The translations under genes and the position numbers were made by a program. From positions 1 to 45,998 of the forward strand of contig CABUAH010000008.1 in the NCBI GenBank assembly GCA_902489475.1: 45,998 nt of DNA. Reading direction: 5' to 3'. The first letter of the stretch is position 1, and each line of letters starts with the position of its first letter. Source of the DNA: an uncultured Oscillospiraceae bacterium (GTDB taxonomy: Bacteria; Bacillota; Clostridia; Oscillospirales; Ruminococcaceae). The notes beneath the pieces were generated by a model. That model was not told the origin of the DNA. It worked only from the letters and a program-made list of their open reading frames with translations, and ran no database searches. Positions 25,442-33,989 of the stretch are shown one piece after another.

Positions 25442-26281
25442 ATTAACGCTTACGAAATATTTATTGCGGCTGTAATTGTACTTATTGTTATACTTGTCGC
25501 TTACCATAATACACAACTTAAAACAACTAAAAAAACGCTTGTTACGAAGCGGCTGCCAAAAAGCTTTGACGGCTTAAAAATAGCGGTAATATCTGATCTG
25601 CATAAGAAAAGCTTTGGAAAGGACAACTACAGGCTCATTGAAAGGATAAATGAATCAAAGCCTGATATAATACTTTTTCCCGGAGATCTAATAAGTAGAT
25701 TTGAAACAACTATCAAGCCGCAGACGAAGCTCGTTTCAGCTCTTTCAAAAATTGCGCCAATTTATTATACCTACGGAAATCATGAGGCTGACGCTGACGA
25801 GGCGGTAAGGGAGGAAATTAAAAAGCTTCCTATGACTTGTCTTTTGAACGGTTCGGTAAGCTTACAAAAAAACGGTGAGTTTATAAATATTGCAGGAGTG
25901 TATTTTGAGCCTGAGTACTACAGAAATAAAAACGGAGGATACAGAGGTCTTCCATCAGTTGGATTTGAGGATATTCAAAACAGGATAGGCAAAAAGTCGG
26001 ATGGCTTTACAATCCTTTTGGCGCATAACCCAGACTACTTTTCGGCGTATGCAAAATGGGGAGCAGACATTACGGTAAGCGGACATATTCACGGCGGAGT
26101 TATAAGAATCGGGAAGAGAGGGCTTTTGCACCCTGAGAGAAAGTTTTTTCCAAAATACTCAGCAGGCATTTATAAGCTTGATGATAAAGCGTTGGCAGTA
26201 ACAACCGGGCTTGGAAAGTTCAGGTTGTTTAATGCGTCTGAAGTTATGTTAGTAACTCTTAAGAACGAATTTCCTAAATAA
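25442..26281 (+). CDS. membrane-anchored metallophosphoesterase, predicted ATT start
   Basis: The frame opens after the patatin stop and reads 279 residues: a hydrophobic anchor (about 5-22, FIAAVIVLIVILVA), then calcineurin-type motifs SDLH (D52, H54), GD (D82), GNHE (112-115), AHNPD and GHIHGG (from 214), all metal ligands of the YkuE-like family. No ATG, GTG or TTG exists in frame before ATG 25832, which would remove the D-x-H, GD and GNHE sites. GGAGG (25429-25433) stands 8 bases before ATT 25442. I infer initiation at ATT, as known for E. coli infC and pcnB. The substrate is unknown; related enzymes act on lipid or nucleotide phosphoesters. Confidence 0.82.
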   Translation: MNAYEIFIAAVIVLIVILVAYHNTQLKTTKKTLVTKRLPKSFDGLKIAVISDLHKKSFGKDNYRLIERINESKPDIILFPGDLISRFETTIKPQTKLVSALSKIAPIYYTYGNHEADADEAVREEIKKLPMTCLLNGSVSLQKNGEFINIAGVYFEPEYYRNKNGGYRGLPSVGFEDIQNRIGKKSDGFTILLAHNPDYFSAYAKWGADITVSGHIHGGVIRIGKRGLLHPERKFFPKYSAGIYKLDDKALAVTTGLGKFRLFNASEVMLVTLKNEFPK

Positions 26282-26313
26282 AAATCACCGCAGTTGATTC
26301 TGCGGTGATTTTT
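26281..26313. terminator. bidirectional terminator between convergent genes
   Basis: AAAATCACCGCAG (26281-26293) and CTGCGGTGATTTT (26300-26312) form a 13-bp stem with A and T tracts on its two sides. It serves the plus-strand operon and, in reverse, the minus-strand gene at 26376. Confidence 0.9.
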
Positions 26314-26375
26314 ATTGCAAGTCAATATTATTTGTCTGATATATGGGGTTCATTTCATTTTCAATTAATGTATGT

Positions 26376-26975
26376 TTATTCGTTGGATGTATCGTCGTTC
26401 TCCAACGTGTCGTCAGAGTCATCACTTGTGTAAAAACTAGGGTTTTGAATAATCGGATCAAGGTTTGGATGACGTTTTTTGTAGATAAAATGTGAAATAC
26501 CATATGAAGCGACAGCTAAAACGATAGGCGGAATTATTCCTATCATAACAGCAAGCATATAATCGTTTCCAAACGCAGATAAAAGCCATTTGCAAGGAAA
26601 GTAAAATCCTTCAAAAACAAGCAAAACATTATCACTGGCTTCCTCGATAAAAAGAATGGGAACAAAGTATACTAAAAACATAAACACTGCTGCAATACAA
26701 ATCGTGAACGTATCAAACATACCGTAAGCTGAATGTTTTTTGCCGTCGTTATAAAACAAAATCACAAGCATTACTATTATAACGCACCATGCAAGCAATG
26801 ACCAGATTCCGCTTGAAAAAATTCTCTCTTTTATATTAGATGCATTAAAAGATGGGATTATCAGGTTAAGTATCCATGCAAACAGTGTTGTAGATATGAC
26901 ACTTGCAAAAACATTAATCAAGATAAGCATCAGCACTCTTGAAATTGTGTAAAATAATCCTTTTGAATATGTCAT
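26376..26975 (-). CDS. unidentified polytopic membrane protein
   Basis: 199 residues with about four to five hydrophobic spans (near 11-40, 58-75, 88-110 and 140-165) and a short hydrophilic tail rich in Asp, Ser and Thr (SDDSDDTLENDDTSNE). I recognise no family and see no catalytic motif. It lies about 90 bases downstream of the nucleotidyltransferase gene on the same strand, and may be cotranscribed. GAGGAGATG precedes the start on the minus strand. Confidence 0.7.
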   Translation of the reverse strand: MTYSKGLFYTISRVLMLILINVFASVISTTLFAWILNLIIPSFNASNIKERIFSSGIWSLLAWCVIIVMLVILFYNDGKKHSAYGMFDTFTICIAAVFMFLVYFVPILFIEEASDNVLLVFEGFYFPCKWLLSAFGNDYMLAVMIGIIPPIVLAVASYGISHFIYKKRHPNLDPIIQNPSFYTSDDSDDTLENDDTSNE

Positions 26976-27066
26976 GTTTTCATCTCCTCAAAAATAAAAG
27001 GAACAAAGCTTATTACTGATTTTTGTTTGCGGGGAATAAATGCGTTAATGTTTCAGTTTCAGTTGA

Positions 27067-27972
27067 CTATTCGCCCCAAAGCTTCTCAGGATAAACGCCC
27101 GACTCAACTAGTTTTTTAATTTCGCTCTTAACGTATTCCTTATCCTCGGCATAGGTTACGCCGAACCATTTGTCGTGCGACTTTAAAACATCAACCGTTA
27201 AAGCTTTCCTTTTTAATAGATCGCTGATAATTATAGGAACTAAAAATTCGCTTTTAGTGTTGTTTAAATTCTTGTCCAAAAACGCTTTGAATTCAGTTTC
27301 AAGCGTTTCGATAAATTTCGTTGGACAACCCCACATATTCATTGAAACCACAGAGCTTTTGTCAAGCTCACCGTTTTGGCTTACAATGCTGCCGCTTTTT
27401 AGCTGCTTAATCTCATAGGTTTCTTTAATCTCCGTGAGTTTTCCTTTCTCTTCCTTGCAGATAGCTCTTGTTACAGTTCCGTTGCTGCTGAGAGTGTTTT
27501 TAAGTATAAATCCGGCAAGGCACAGGTTTGAGCCGCTTCCGTCAAGCTTGTCCGAAACAAGATACTTATGTATAAGCTCGAACGCTTCTCTGCCGTAATA
27601 ATCATCGGCATTTATGATAGCAAAGGGTTCGTTTATAAAATCCTTCGCTGACAAAACTGCGTGACCTGTTCCCCAAGGGTTGGTTCTGTTTTCAGGGCAT
27701 TTATATCCGTCGGGCAGATCTTCAACAGATTGAATAGCGTATCTGATATTAACGTGCTTTGAAATCCTGTCACCGATAATTTCTTTAAACTGCTCTTCTA
27801 TATCTTTTCTTATAATGAAAACTATTTTATTAAATCCTGCTCTTACAGCATCATATACGGAATAGTCCATTATTACCTCATCGTTAGGACCTATCTTTGC
27901 AAGCTGCTTTATTCCATTGCCGAAACGGCTGCCGATTCCTGCTGCCATAATAACAAGAGTTGTGTTTTTCAT
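27067..27972 (-). CDS. sugar-phosphate nucleotidyltransferase family protein
   Basis: 301 residues of the GT-A-like nucleotidyltransferase fold. AAGIGSRFGNGIKQL is the nucleotide-binding loop (GxGxRxG with the later Lys), TNPWGTGHAVLSA resembles the uridyl-binding part of GlmU/GalU-type enzymes, and NADDYYG carries the metal-binding Asp. It probably makes a UDP- or other NDP-sugar, or a related activated compound. No glycan operon surrounds it, so the product cannot be named. AGAGAGGATC lies before the start on the minus strand. Confidence 0.85.
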   Translation of the reverse strand: MKNTTLVIMAAGIGSRFGNGIKQLAKIGPNDEVIMDYSVYDAVRAGFNKIVFIIRKDIEEQFKEIIGDRISKHVNIRYAIQSVEDLPDGYKCPENRTNPWGTGHAVLSAKDFINEPFAIINADDYYGREAFELIHKYLVSDKLDGSGSNLCLAGFILKNTLSSNGTVTRAICKEEKGKLTEIKETYEIKQLKSGSIVSQNGELDKSSVVSMNMWGCPTKFIETLETEFKAFLDKNLNNTKSEFLVPIIISDLLKRKALTVDVLKSHDKWFGVTYAEDKEYVKSEIKKLVESGVYPEKLWGE

Positions 27973-28144
27973 TGGCTTGATCCTCTCTTAAAAATACTTG
28001 CGGCTTTGATTTTCGACTTTGTAGATGCTAATTAGCCGACTTGTAAAACGCCACTTAAATTTATATCATATATTTAGAATTTCGTCAATGTCTGAAATCC
28101 ATGAAAAAAGTAAATTCCGGAGAAAAGTAACCTTTGCAAAGAGC

Positions 28145-29326
28145 TTAGATTAAAAATTCCTTTGAAATCACGCTGTTGGTTTTGTTTTCAAAAGCCTTAA
28201 TGCTTATAACATTTCCGTCGTATCCGTTTAATACATGATTATCTGCAAGCTCATTCGTATAGTCGGATAGCTTGTATATCTTATATCCTGAACGGTCTTC
28301 TTGTATGTTATTTTGATTTCCCTCAAAATGAATGACAAGCGGAGTCCACTTAACATTATCTACGGTAATTTCATTTTCATTTTTGGTGACATCTAAAGAC
28401 AACAGCCCGGATAAAACATTGTCAGCGGATAACATTCCGCCGAGAAAGTTTCCGAGAGAATAAGCGCAGATAACCTTTCTTCCGTCAGATGCGTCTACCC
28501 ATTCAATCGGCTGAATAGTGTGCGGATGAGTTCCGATTATAATATCTGCACCGCAGTCCGCCAGAAACTGTGAGTAGTATTCTTGAAAGTCGTTTGTTTC
28601 AAAGCTGTTTTCAGTTCCCCAGTGTGCGGAAACTATTACTACGTCGGAAACTGACTTTGCTCTTTTTATTTTTTGCTTGACATAATCGTCATCGTCAAAT
28701 GTCGATATGCTGTAGCTGTTTGGCGGCGATATTCCGTTTGTACTTTCGGTGAAAGATACAAGAGAGAATTTGATTCCGTTTTTCTCTATTACGCTTACAG
28801 AATTTTTTTCTTGTTCGTTTTTATAAACTCCGTCATGGCAAAGATTTAATTTGTCAAATTCCAAAACAGCATTGTCAATCCCTTGCTGCCCCATGTCAAG
28901 AGCATGGTTTGTAGCCATATTCACCATGTCAAAGCCAGTATCTTTTACAGCTTCAGCAACCTCATACGGCGAGTTGAAAACAGGATATCCCGAAAGCCCC
29001 AATTCAGATCCTCCGACAATAGTCTCCTGATTTATGAAAGCAAGATCATAGCTTTCAATATCGCTTTTTACCTCACTGTAAAACGGGCGAAAATCATATT
29101 TTCCATCGCCGATTTCTCCGGAAAAACCATCGGCTTCCTCATAGATCGTTTCATGTATAAGATTATCTCCGACAGCACAAAGGGATACCTTTTGTGCGCT
29201 GCTTTCTGCCGATTTAGATGAAGCTTTGTTTTCTGTAGTAATTTGTGAGCTGCCCGAAGCATCTTTGGAAGAACATCCTGAGAGAAGAACAAGTGCCAAT
29301 AAAAACACAGAAAATTTTTTGAACAT
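28145..29326 (-). CDS. CapA-like lipoprotein (poly-gamma-glutamate synthesis protein family)
   Basis: 393 residues from the ATG at 29326, which is preceded by GAAAGGAC; a longer frame to 29377 lacks a site and would bury the signal peptide. MFKKFSVFLLALVLLSGCSS is a lipoprotein signal with lipobox LSGC. The CapA/metallophosphatase-like domain shows AVGDNLIHETIY, LAFINQET, NMATNHALDMGQQG, SAHWG, GTHPHTIQPIEW and YSLGNF. The family includes the B. anthracis capsule protein CapA, but no capB/capC genes are present, so a capsule role is not supported here. It starts 13 bases after the ECF gene and is probably cotranscribed. Confidence 0.9.
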   Translation of the reverse strand: MFKKFSVFLLALVLLSGCSSKDASGSSQITTENKASSKSAESSAQKVSLCAVGDNLIHETIYEEADGFSGEIGDGKYDFRPFYSEVKSDIESYDLAFINQETIVGGSELGLSGYPVFNSPYEVAEAVKDTGFDMVNMATNHALDMGQQGIDNAVLEFDKLNLCHDGVYKNEQEKNSVSVIEKNGIKFSLVSFTESTNGISPPNSYSISTFDDDDYVKQKIKRAKSVSDVVIVSAHWGTENSFETNDFQEYYSQFLADCGADIIIGTHPHTIQPIEWVDASDGRKVICAYSLGNFLGGMLSADNVLSGLLSLDVTKNENEITVDNVKWTPLVIHFEGNQNNIQEDRSGYKIYKLSDYTNELADNHVLNGYDGNVISIKAFENKTNSVISKEFLI

Positions 29327-29339
29327 AAGCTTGTCCTTT

Positions 29340-29852
29340 CTATCTTTCTCTTCGTCGCATAAGTCCGGTTTTATCAAGGAGTATCGCTATAAGAGGAAGT
29401 AAAACGATTTCCAATACTATTCCCGGAATACAGCAAAAAATTATATCGTAAAGGAATGATTCGGAAGAATAATCTACAAGTATTCTCATCATGACTCCGT
29501 ATGCTGTTCTTCCGAGATACATTGAAAGAATAAGAGAGATATAAACATTTTGACACATGATCTTATAAAGCACTCCGCATGCTACACCGAAAACTATGTA
29601 TTCTACGGCTATTGCCAAAGCGTCCGGATTCATCGTTGGAGAATTAAACAAAAGCGAACATACAATAGGAGCAGCTGCTCCTGCAAGAGCACCTAAAACA
29701 GGTCCGCACAAAAGTCCGCAAAGCAAAATCGGTGCTTCCATAACACAAAGATATCCTCCGAATAAGGTGAAACCGCCGAAAAATTTATATAAAACTACTG
29801 ATAGCACAAGCAGAGCCGCAGCTACTAACAGATTTTTTACGCTTACTTTCAT
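29340..29852 (-). CDS. ECF transporter S component-like membrane protein
   Basis: 170 residues with about five to six hydrophobic spans and the glycine- and alanine-rich GPVLGALAGAAAPI segment typical of energy-coupling-factor substrate-binding (S) subunits. These bind a vitamin or metal and work with shared EcfA/EcfT modules, which are not in this window. The ligand is unknown. AAGGAG precedes the start. A promoter lies at 29897-29925 on the minus strand. Confidence 0.8.
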   Translation of the reverse strand: MKVSVKNLLVAAALLVLSVVLYKFFGGFTLFGGYLCVMEAPILLCGLLCGPVLGALAGAAAPIVCSLLFNSPTMNPDALAIAVEYIVFGVACGVLYKIMCQNVYISLILSMYLGRTAYGVMMRILVDYSSESFLYDIIFCCIPGIVLEIVLLPLIAILLDKTGLMRRRER

Positions 29853-29896
29853 ATATGTAAACTCCTTTGCGTTTAGTTTAATAACAGCTTATGAAT

Positions 29897-29925
29897 ATTT
29901 TACCACAGCAGATTAAAAAAGACAA
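29897..29925 (-). promoter_or_regulatory. promoter of the ECF S component-capA unit
   Basis: Minus-strand TTGTCT (29920-29925), 17-bp spacer, TAAAAT (29897-29902), about 45 bases before the start codon. Confidence 0.6.
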
Positions 29926-29951
29926 GTTAAAATTAAAACGTAAAGAAATAA

Positions 29952-29975
29952 ATCCACAGGTAGATTCCTGTGGAT
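29952..29975 (-). terminator. terminator of rmuC
   Basis: ATCCACAGG (29952-29960) and CCTGTGGAT (29967-29975) form a 9-bp stem; on the minus strand it is followed by TTATTTCTTT. Confidence 0.7.
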
Positions 29976-29983
29976 CGGTGCTT

Positions 29984-31336
29984 TTATTCGTCAAATTCAT
30001 TTTGAGAAGCTATATCTAAAATGTTTTGACTCTTTGAATTATCTGTTAGTGCGGTAACGCTTCTGAGCTTTCGGTTGATCGCCCTTGTGCGAACACCGAC
30101 AAGCTTATCAAGCTCGTCGTTAGCTGAGATGATTTTCTTTTGCGTTGCTGCAATAACTTCCTCAAACTTGACAAATTCCGTTTTAACAGCTGATAGAATA
30201 TCCCAAACCTCGCTTGAACGCTTTTGTATAGCAAGAGTTTTAAAGCCCATTTGCAGGCTGTTTAACAGTGCTGCCATAGTGCTTGGACCTGCGATATTGA
30301 CCTTATAAAGACGCTGAAGCTCTTCAACAAGGCCTCTGTTTACAACCTCAGCATAAAGCCCCTCAAAAGGAATGAAAAGTATTGCGAATTCGGTTGTATC
30401 CGGTACTGAAATATATTTTGAGCTTATGTCTTTGGCTTCTGACTTAATAGTGTTTATCAAAGTCTTTGCTGCGGCATCAATCTGAGCCTTATCTCCCGAG
30501 TCATATGCCAAAAGAAGCGACTGATATGTATCTCCCGGAAACTTTGAATCAATAGGCAGGTATACAAACTTATCATCATCCGCAGGAAGCTTTATTGCAA
30601 ACTCAACTCGCTTGCCGCTTCCTTTTTTTGTTTCAACATTTTCTTCATACTGTTCGGGAGCAAGAATCTCTCCCAGTATTGCACCAAGTTGAATTTCTCC
30701 CAAAATACCTCTTGTTTTTACGTTTGACAAAACTTTTTTCAAGTCGCCGACATTTGAAGCGATGGCCTGCATTTCACCCAGCCCTTTATATACAGCCTCA
30801 AGCCGTTCACTTACAAGCTTAAATGATTCACTCATGCGTTTTTCAAGAGTCTTTTGAAGCTTCTCGTCAACGATATTTCTCATCTCGTCAAGTTTTTTTG
30901 AGTTTTCATCCTGCAATGACGAAAGGCGTTTCTCGACAGTTCCTCTTATGCCCTCAAGCTTCTGCTCGTTAAGCTCAGAGAAGGTTTTAAATCTCTGTTC
31001 CTGAGCAATAAAGCTTTCGGACACGGATTTTTGTAAAGCATTTTGCTTGTCCGTTAGGTTTTTGTCAATCGTGCCGATTTTTTCCGTTACTGTTTGGTTC
31101 AGATCCTTTTGATTGCCGCTTATTATTTCGCCTAATGCTTTTATGGAATCAGCCGTTGTGCGGTTTTGCTCCTGTCTGAAAGAAGAAAGCTCACGCTCCT
31201 GTTGTTCCTTTAAAAGCGCAAGCTTTCCGTCAATTTCGGTCAAGTCGCTTTTTAAAAGCTTCATAAGACAGATTATACCTATGATAAGCGATAAAAGCGA
31301 AAGAACAATCAAAATGATCGGTAAAATAAGTTCCAT
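29984..31336 (-). CDS. rmuC: RmuC family protein
   Basis: 450 residues. An N-terminal membrane segment (about 3-25) precedes a long coiled coil (about 30-190, rich in E, Q, K and L). The RmuC nuclease-like domain follows: LKTRGILGEIQLGAIL-type sequence (KTRGILGEIQLG), LPIDSKFPGDTY and STMAALLNSLQMGFKTLAI. RmuC limits inversions at short inverted repeats in E. coli; the mechanism is not fully known. A GAAAGGAA site precedes the ATG. It stands alone between a terminator and repeat copy C. Confidence 0.93.
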   Translation of the reverse strand: MELILPIILIVLSLLSLIIGIICLMKLLKSDLTEIDGKLALLKEQQERELSSFRQEQNRTTADSIKALGEIISGNQKDLNQTVTEKIGTIDKNLTDKQNALQKSVSESFIAQEQRFKTFSELNEQKLEGIRGTVEKRLSSLQDENSKKLDEMRNIVDEKLQKTLEKRMSESFKLVSERLEAVYKGLGEMQAIASNVGDLKKVLSNVKTRGILGEIQLGAILGEILAPEQYEENVETKKGSGKRVEFAIKLPADDDKFVYLPIDSKFPGDTYQSLLLAYDSGDKAQIDAAAKTLINTIKSEAKDISSKYISVPDTTEFAILFIPFEGLYAEVVNRGLVEELQRLYKVNIAGPSTMAALLNSLQMGFKTLAIQKRSSEVWDILSAVKTEFVKFEEVIAATQKKIISANDELDKLVGVRTRAINRKLRSVTALTDNSKSQNILDIASQNEFDE

Positions 31337-31381
31337 AGCTTATTTTCCTTTCTTGACTTTTTGTACTATTTGTGTGATAAT

Positions 31382-31498
31382 ATAACCTAAGCGCAGATGT
31401 CCCCCGTCTCTAAGGCGGGTTACATTTCAGAATTTCAGTGGGAGTGATAATCTCCCACTGAAATTCTGAGGAGCTAACGCTCCCGGCGCTGGTTTCAA
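31382..31498 (-). repeat. dispersed structured repeat family 1, copy C (inverted, diverged)
   Basis: Same orientation as copy A: begins ATAACC, then a CCCCGTCTCTAAGGCGGG hairpin, then a central stem lengthened to 17 bp (CAGAATTTCAGTGGGAG / CTCCCACTGAAATTCTG, about 31431-31471). Stem changes occur on both arms relative to copies B and D. The outer end (ATAAGGGG in B, D and E) is not recognisable. A further inverted repeat, AATCGG...CCGATT with CTCTG/CAGAG inside, lies at 31497-31550. Confidence 0.75.
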
Positions 31499-31566
31499 TC
31501 GGTCACAAGCTCTGCTCCTTGCAAGCCAGACAGAGCGTTGCTCCGATTTAAATCACAATCAAGGCG

Positions 31567-31719
31567 CTATGCTATATATTCGTTTACGGTTGAATCTTCT
31601 TGAACATTTAAAACATTCAAAGGTTCTTCTTCGGGCGTGAAAAATGCCATTTCAAATAGATTTACCGCACATGAAACCACTATAGCACTAAGCCCTAAAA
31701 TTGCAATCAGTTCAAACAT
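31567..31719 (-). CDS. small single-span membrane peptide (50 aa)
   Basis: A 50-residue frame read on the minus strand from ATG 31719-31717, behind AAGGAGAGG at ideal spacing (7 bases). It begins MFELIAILGLSAIVVSC and has one membrane span (about 2-27), then an acidic tail (TPEEEPLNVLNVQED). It was found by reading the gap between rmuC and the gene at 31996. I recognise no family. The strong ribosome site and amphipathic layout argue for a real product; a regulator of a membrane complex or a toxin-like peptide are both possible. Confidence 0.6.
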   Translation of the reverse strand: MFELIAILGLSAIVVSCAVNLFEMAFFTPEEEPLNVLNVQEDSTVNEYIA

Positions 31720-31889
31720 ATTAAATCCTCTCCTTAAAAGATGTCATTATTTTCGGGAAGCGGTTATATATCTGTTTGCTTCCTTCGATTGATATAATAA
31801 CATATGTTTTGTCCAAAAATCCGGACTTGTTGCAAAAAATAGCTTTGATTTTGAAATCTGTACATTTTTTTGTACAGAGAATCTTTCTT

Positions 31890-31921
31890 TGAGAAACGGC
31901 TATCTATATCTGTGTTTCTCA
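31890..31921. promoter_or_regulatory. inverted repeat between divergent genes
   Basis: TGAGAAAC (31890-31897) and GTTTCTCA (31914-31921) match perfectly. A second palindrome, CTGTACA...TGTACAG, lies at about 31858-31876. They sit between the small peptide gene (minus) and the gene at 31996 (plus). They may be operators or hairpins; no T tract follows the first. The rest of 31720-31995 shows no gene. Confidence 0.4.
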
Positions 31922-31995
31922 CAAACTTAGTATACCATATATTGATTTAAAATGGAAGTCTTTTTTGAATTTTTTGTAGGAAACGGAGAGACTGT

Positions 31996-32580
31996 ATGAA
32001 CGACAGAGAAAATGCAAAGCAAAATCCATTTTTATTTACGGAAGGTCTTGTTTTATCGGATTCAAACGGGGTTGGTGAATTTTTTGAGGAAATCCCCGAA
32101 GGATATGCGGTATATCCTTCGGCGGACAAGATGAAGCCGCTTGCAATGAGCTTTATTGACAAAATAAGCGAGCCTATGTTTTTCTTTTTGGAGCTTCCGA
32201 AAGATGAAGAAGCTTTAAAATACGACGTGTATTATCTTGAATGCACAAAGCCGGTTGCCAAGGCTGTTTTAAAAAGGTATGGAGAGTTGCTTATTAACGA
32301 CGGCGTATCGAGATTCGGATTTGGTTCTCATAAAAACGGTGAGGAGATTTACTTTTCATCGCTGCAAACGGCATATATTTACACAAAAAGAAAAAATGAG
32401 TTTTTAAATGTTATTAAAGAAATCGGAATAAATGATGACAAAAAACTTTCTGCGGCTGATAAATTCAACCCTGAAATTGACGATTTAACTTTAGTTGAAC
32501 TGGACGGTGAAACCGTTTTTGATATTGCGGAAAATTTAAAAGAAGCAGGACTTTACTTTGACCGCACGGTTGAGTATTAA
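31996..32580 (+). CDS. hypothetical protein
   Basis: 194 residues, soluble, acidic, with no membrane span or signal peptide. I recognise no domain. GVGEFFEEIPEGYAVYPSADK and the phenylalanine-rich SEPMFFFLELPKDEE stretch are the most distinctive parts. ACGGAGAG precedes the ATG. It lies 57 bases ahead of the pyrophosphatase gene and may share its transcript. Codon use resembles the neighbours. Confidence 0.75.
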   Translation: MNDRENAKQNPFLFTEGLVLSDSNGVGEFFEEIPEGYAVYPSADKMKPLAMSFIDKISEPMFFFLELPKDEEALKYDVYYLECTKPVAKAVLKRYGELLINDGVSRFGFGSHKNGEEIYFSSLQTAYIYTKRKNEFLNVIKEIGINDDKKLSAADKFNPEIDDLTLVELDGETVFDIAENLKEAGLYFDRTVEY

Positions 32581-32637
32581 TGACTTAGACAAGTTTGCTT
32601 TTGAAAATATATTTTATAATGATAAGGAGAATGTTAA

Positions 32638-33168
32638 ATGAACATTTGGCACGACATGAACCCCAAGAGAATAACAAAGGACAGCTTTATGGCGGTTATC
32701 GAGATACCTCAGGGTTCAAAGGTTAAATATGAGCTTGACAAGGAAACAGGAGTTTTGATGATGGACAGAATTCTTTATACGTCAACTCACTATCCGAAAA
32801 ATTACGGGTTTATTCCAAGAACCTATGCAGAGGACGGCGACCCGCTTGATGTTTTGGTGCTTTGTTCGGAAGTGCTTTTTCCAATGTCTATAGTAAAATG
32901 CTATCCTATTGGGGTTATAAAAATGTTGGACAACGGAGCGGCTGATGAGAAGATAATAGCGATTCCTCACAATGATCCTACATACAATCCTTATACAGAT
33001 ATATCGCATCTTCCTAAACACATTTTTGAAGAGATGAGTCACTTTTTCACCGTTTATAAAACGCTTGAGGGAAAAGAAACGGTTGTTGATGAGATAGAGG
33101 GCGCTGATAAGGCAAAGGAAATTATTCAAAGCTGTATCGACAGATATATTGACAGCTTTTGCAAATAA
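32638..33168 (+). CDS. ppa: inorganic pyrophosphatase, family I
   Basis: 176 residues. IEIPQGSKVKYELDKETG, NYGFIPRTYAEDGDPLDVLV (the DGDPLDVLV metal-binding signature) and HFFTVYK are diagnostic of soluble family I enzymes. It hydrolyses pyrophosphate to drive biosynthetic reactions. AAGGAGAATGTTAA precedes the ATG. A CCCGAC/GTCGGG hairpin lies just past the stop (33174-33201) without a clear T tract after it. Confidence 0.96.
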   Translation: MNIWHDMNPKRITKDSFMAVIEIPQGSKVKYELDKETGVLMMDRILYTSTHYPKNYGFIPRTYAEDGDPLDVLVLCSEVLFPMSIVKCYPIGVIKMLDNGAADEKIIAIPHNDPTYNPYTDISHLPKHIFEEMSHFFTVYKTLEGKETVVDEIEGADKAKEIIQSCIDRYIDSFCK

Positions 33169-33234
33169 GCAATCCCGACAAGTTTTTTTGTCATAGTCGG
33201 GCAGAATCCTAAATATTATTAAAGTAATTAATCG

Positions 33235-33263
33235 TTGACATATTGTACAAAAAGTGATATAAT
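33235..33263 (+). promoter_or_regulatory. promoter of the DUF4867-isomerase operon
   Basis: Consensus TTGACA (33235-33240), 17-bp spacer, TATAAT (33258-33263). Confidence 0.8.
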
Positions 33264-33314
33264 AATCATTATAGATTTAGTTGATTTTTTTGTTTTTGTT
33301 TTGGAGGGATAAAC

Positions 33315-33950
33315 ATGGCAGATTTGGAAATAAAAAAGATAACCGATCCGTCTTTTAAAAGATACGGAAGAATTATTGACGGGTATAATTTGAATGACAT
33401 TCTGGACGCTATGGAAAGCGCTCCTTGTCCGAAGGACGTCATATATATTCCGGGTGTTGCAAGCCTTGAAAGCTTGATGCTCAAAAAAAGGCTTGAAGAT
33501 GAGGTTTACGGAGGGCTTGGGGTTCAGATAGGTTATTGTAACGGAAATAACTATGACTTGAATGCGCTTGAATATCACCGTTCAAGCGAGATAAATATTG
33601 CAGCTACCGACCTTGTATTGATGCTTGGTGCTCAGCAGGATATTGAAGATGATTTCACATATGATACGTCAAAGGTGGAATGCTTTTTAGTGCCAAAGGG
33701 AACAATGATAGAGGTTTATGCTACAACGCTTCATTATGCCCCGTGTAATGCGGATGAAAATGGATTTAAGTGTGTAGTGGTACTTCCTAAGGGAACAAAC
33801 CACGAAATTAAAAATCAGCCGGAGGTATTCGGAGGGGACGCAAAGCTGTTGTTTGCAAGGAATAAATGGCTTATAGCTCATCCCGATTCCGGTCTTGATA
33901 AAGACGGAGCTTTTATAGGACTTAAAGGCGAGAATTTATCGCTTAAATAA
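33315..33950 (+). CDS. DUF4867 family protein
   Basis: 211 residues, cytosolic, matching my memory of the DUF4867 family, which often lies beside the isomerase-like gene found next. The beta-rich core (EVYATTLHYAPC, CVVVLPKGTNHEI) with conserved His and Glu suggests a cupin-like or sugar-isomerase-like fold, so a carbohydrate step is plausible. GGAGGG precedes the ATG. It lies 39 bases before the isomerase gene on one transcript from the promoter at 33235. Confidence 0.75.
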   Translation: MADLEIKKITDPSFKRYGRIIDGYNLNDILDAMESAPCPKDVIYIPGVASLESLMLKKRLEDEVYGGLGVQIGYCNGNNYDLNALEYHRSSEINIAATDLVLMLGAQQDIEDDFTYDTSKVECFLVPKGTMIEVYATTLHYAPCNADENGFKCVVVLPKGTNHEIKNQPEVFGGDAKLLFARNKWLIAHPDSGLDKDGAFIGLKGENLSLK

Positions 33951-33989
33951 AATCCAGAGGAAATAAATCTTTACAAAGGAGAAATTAAA

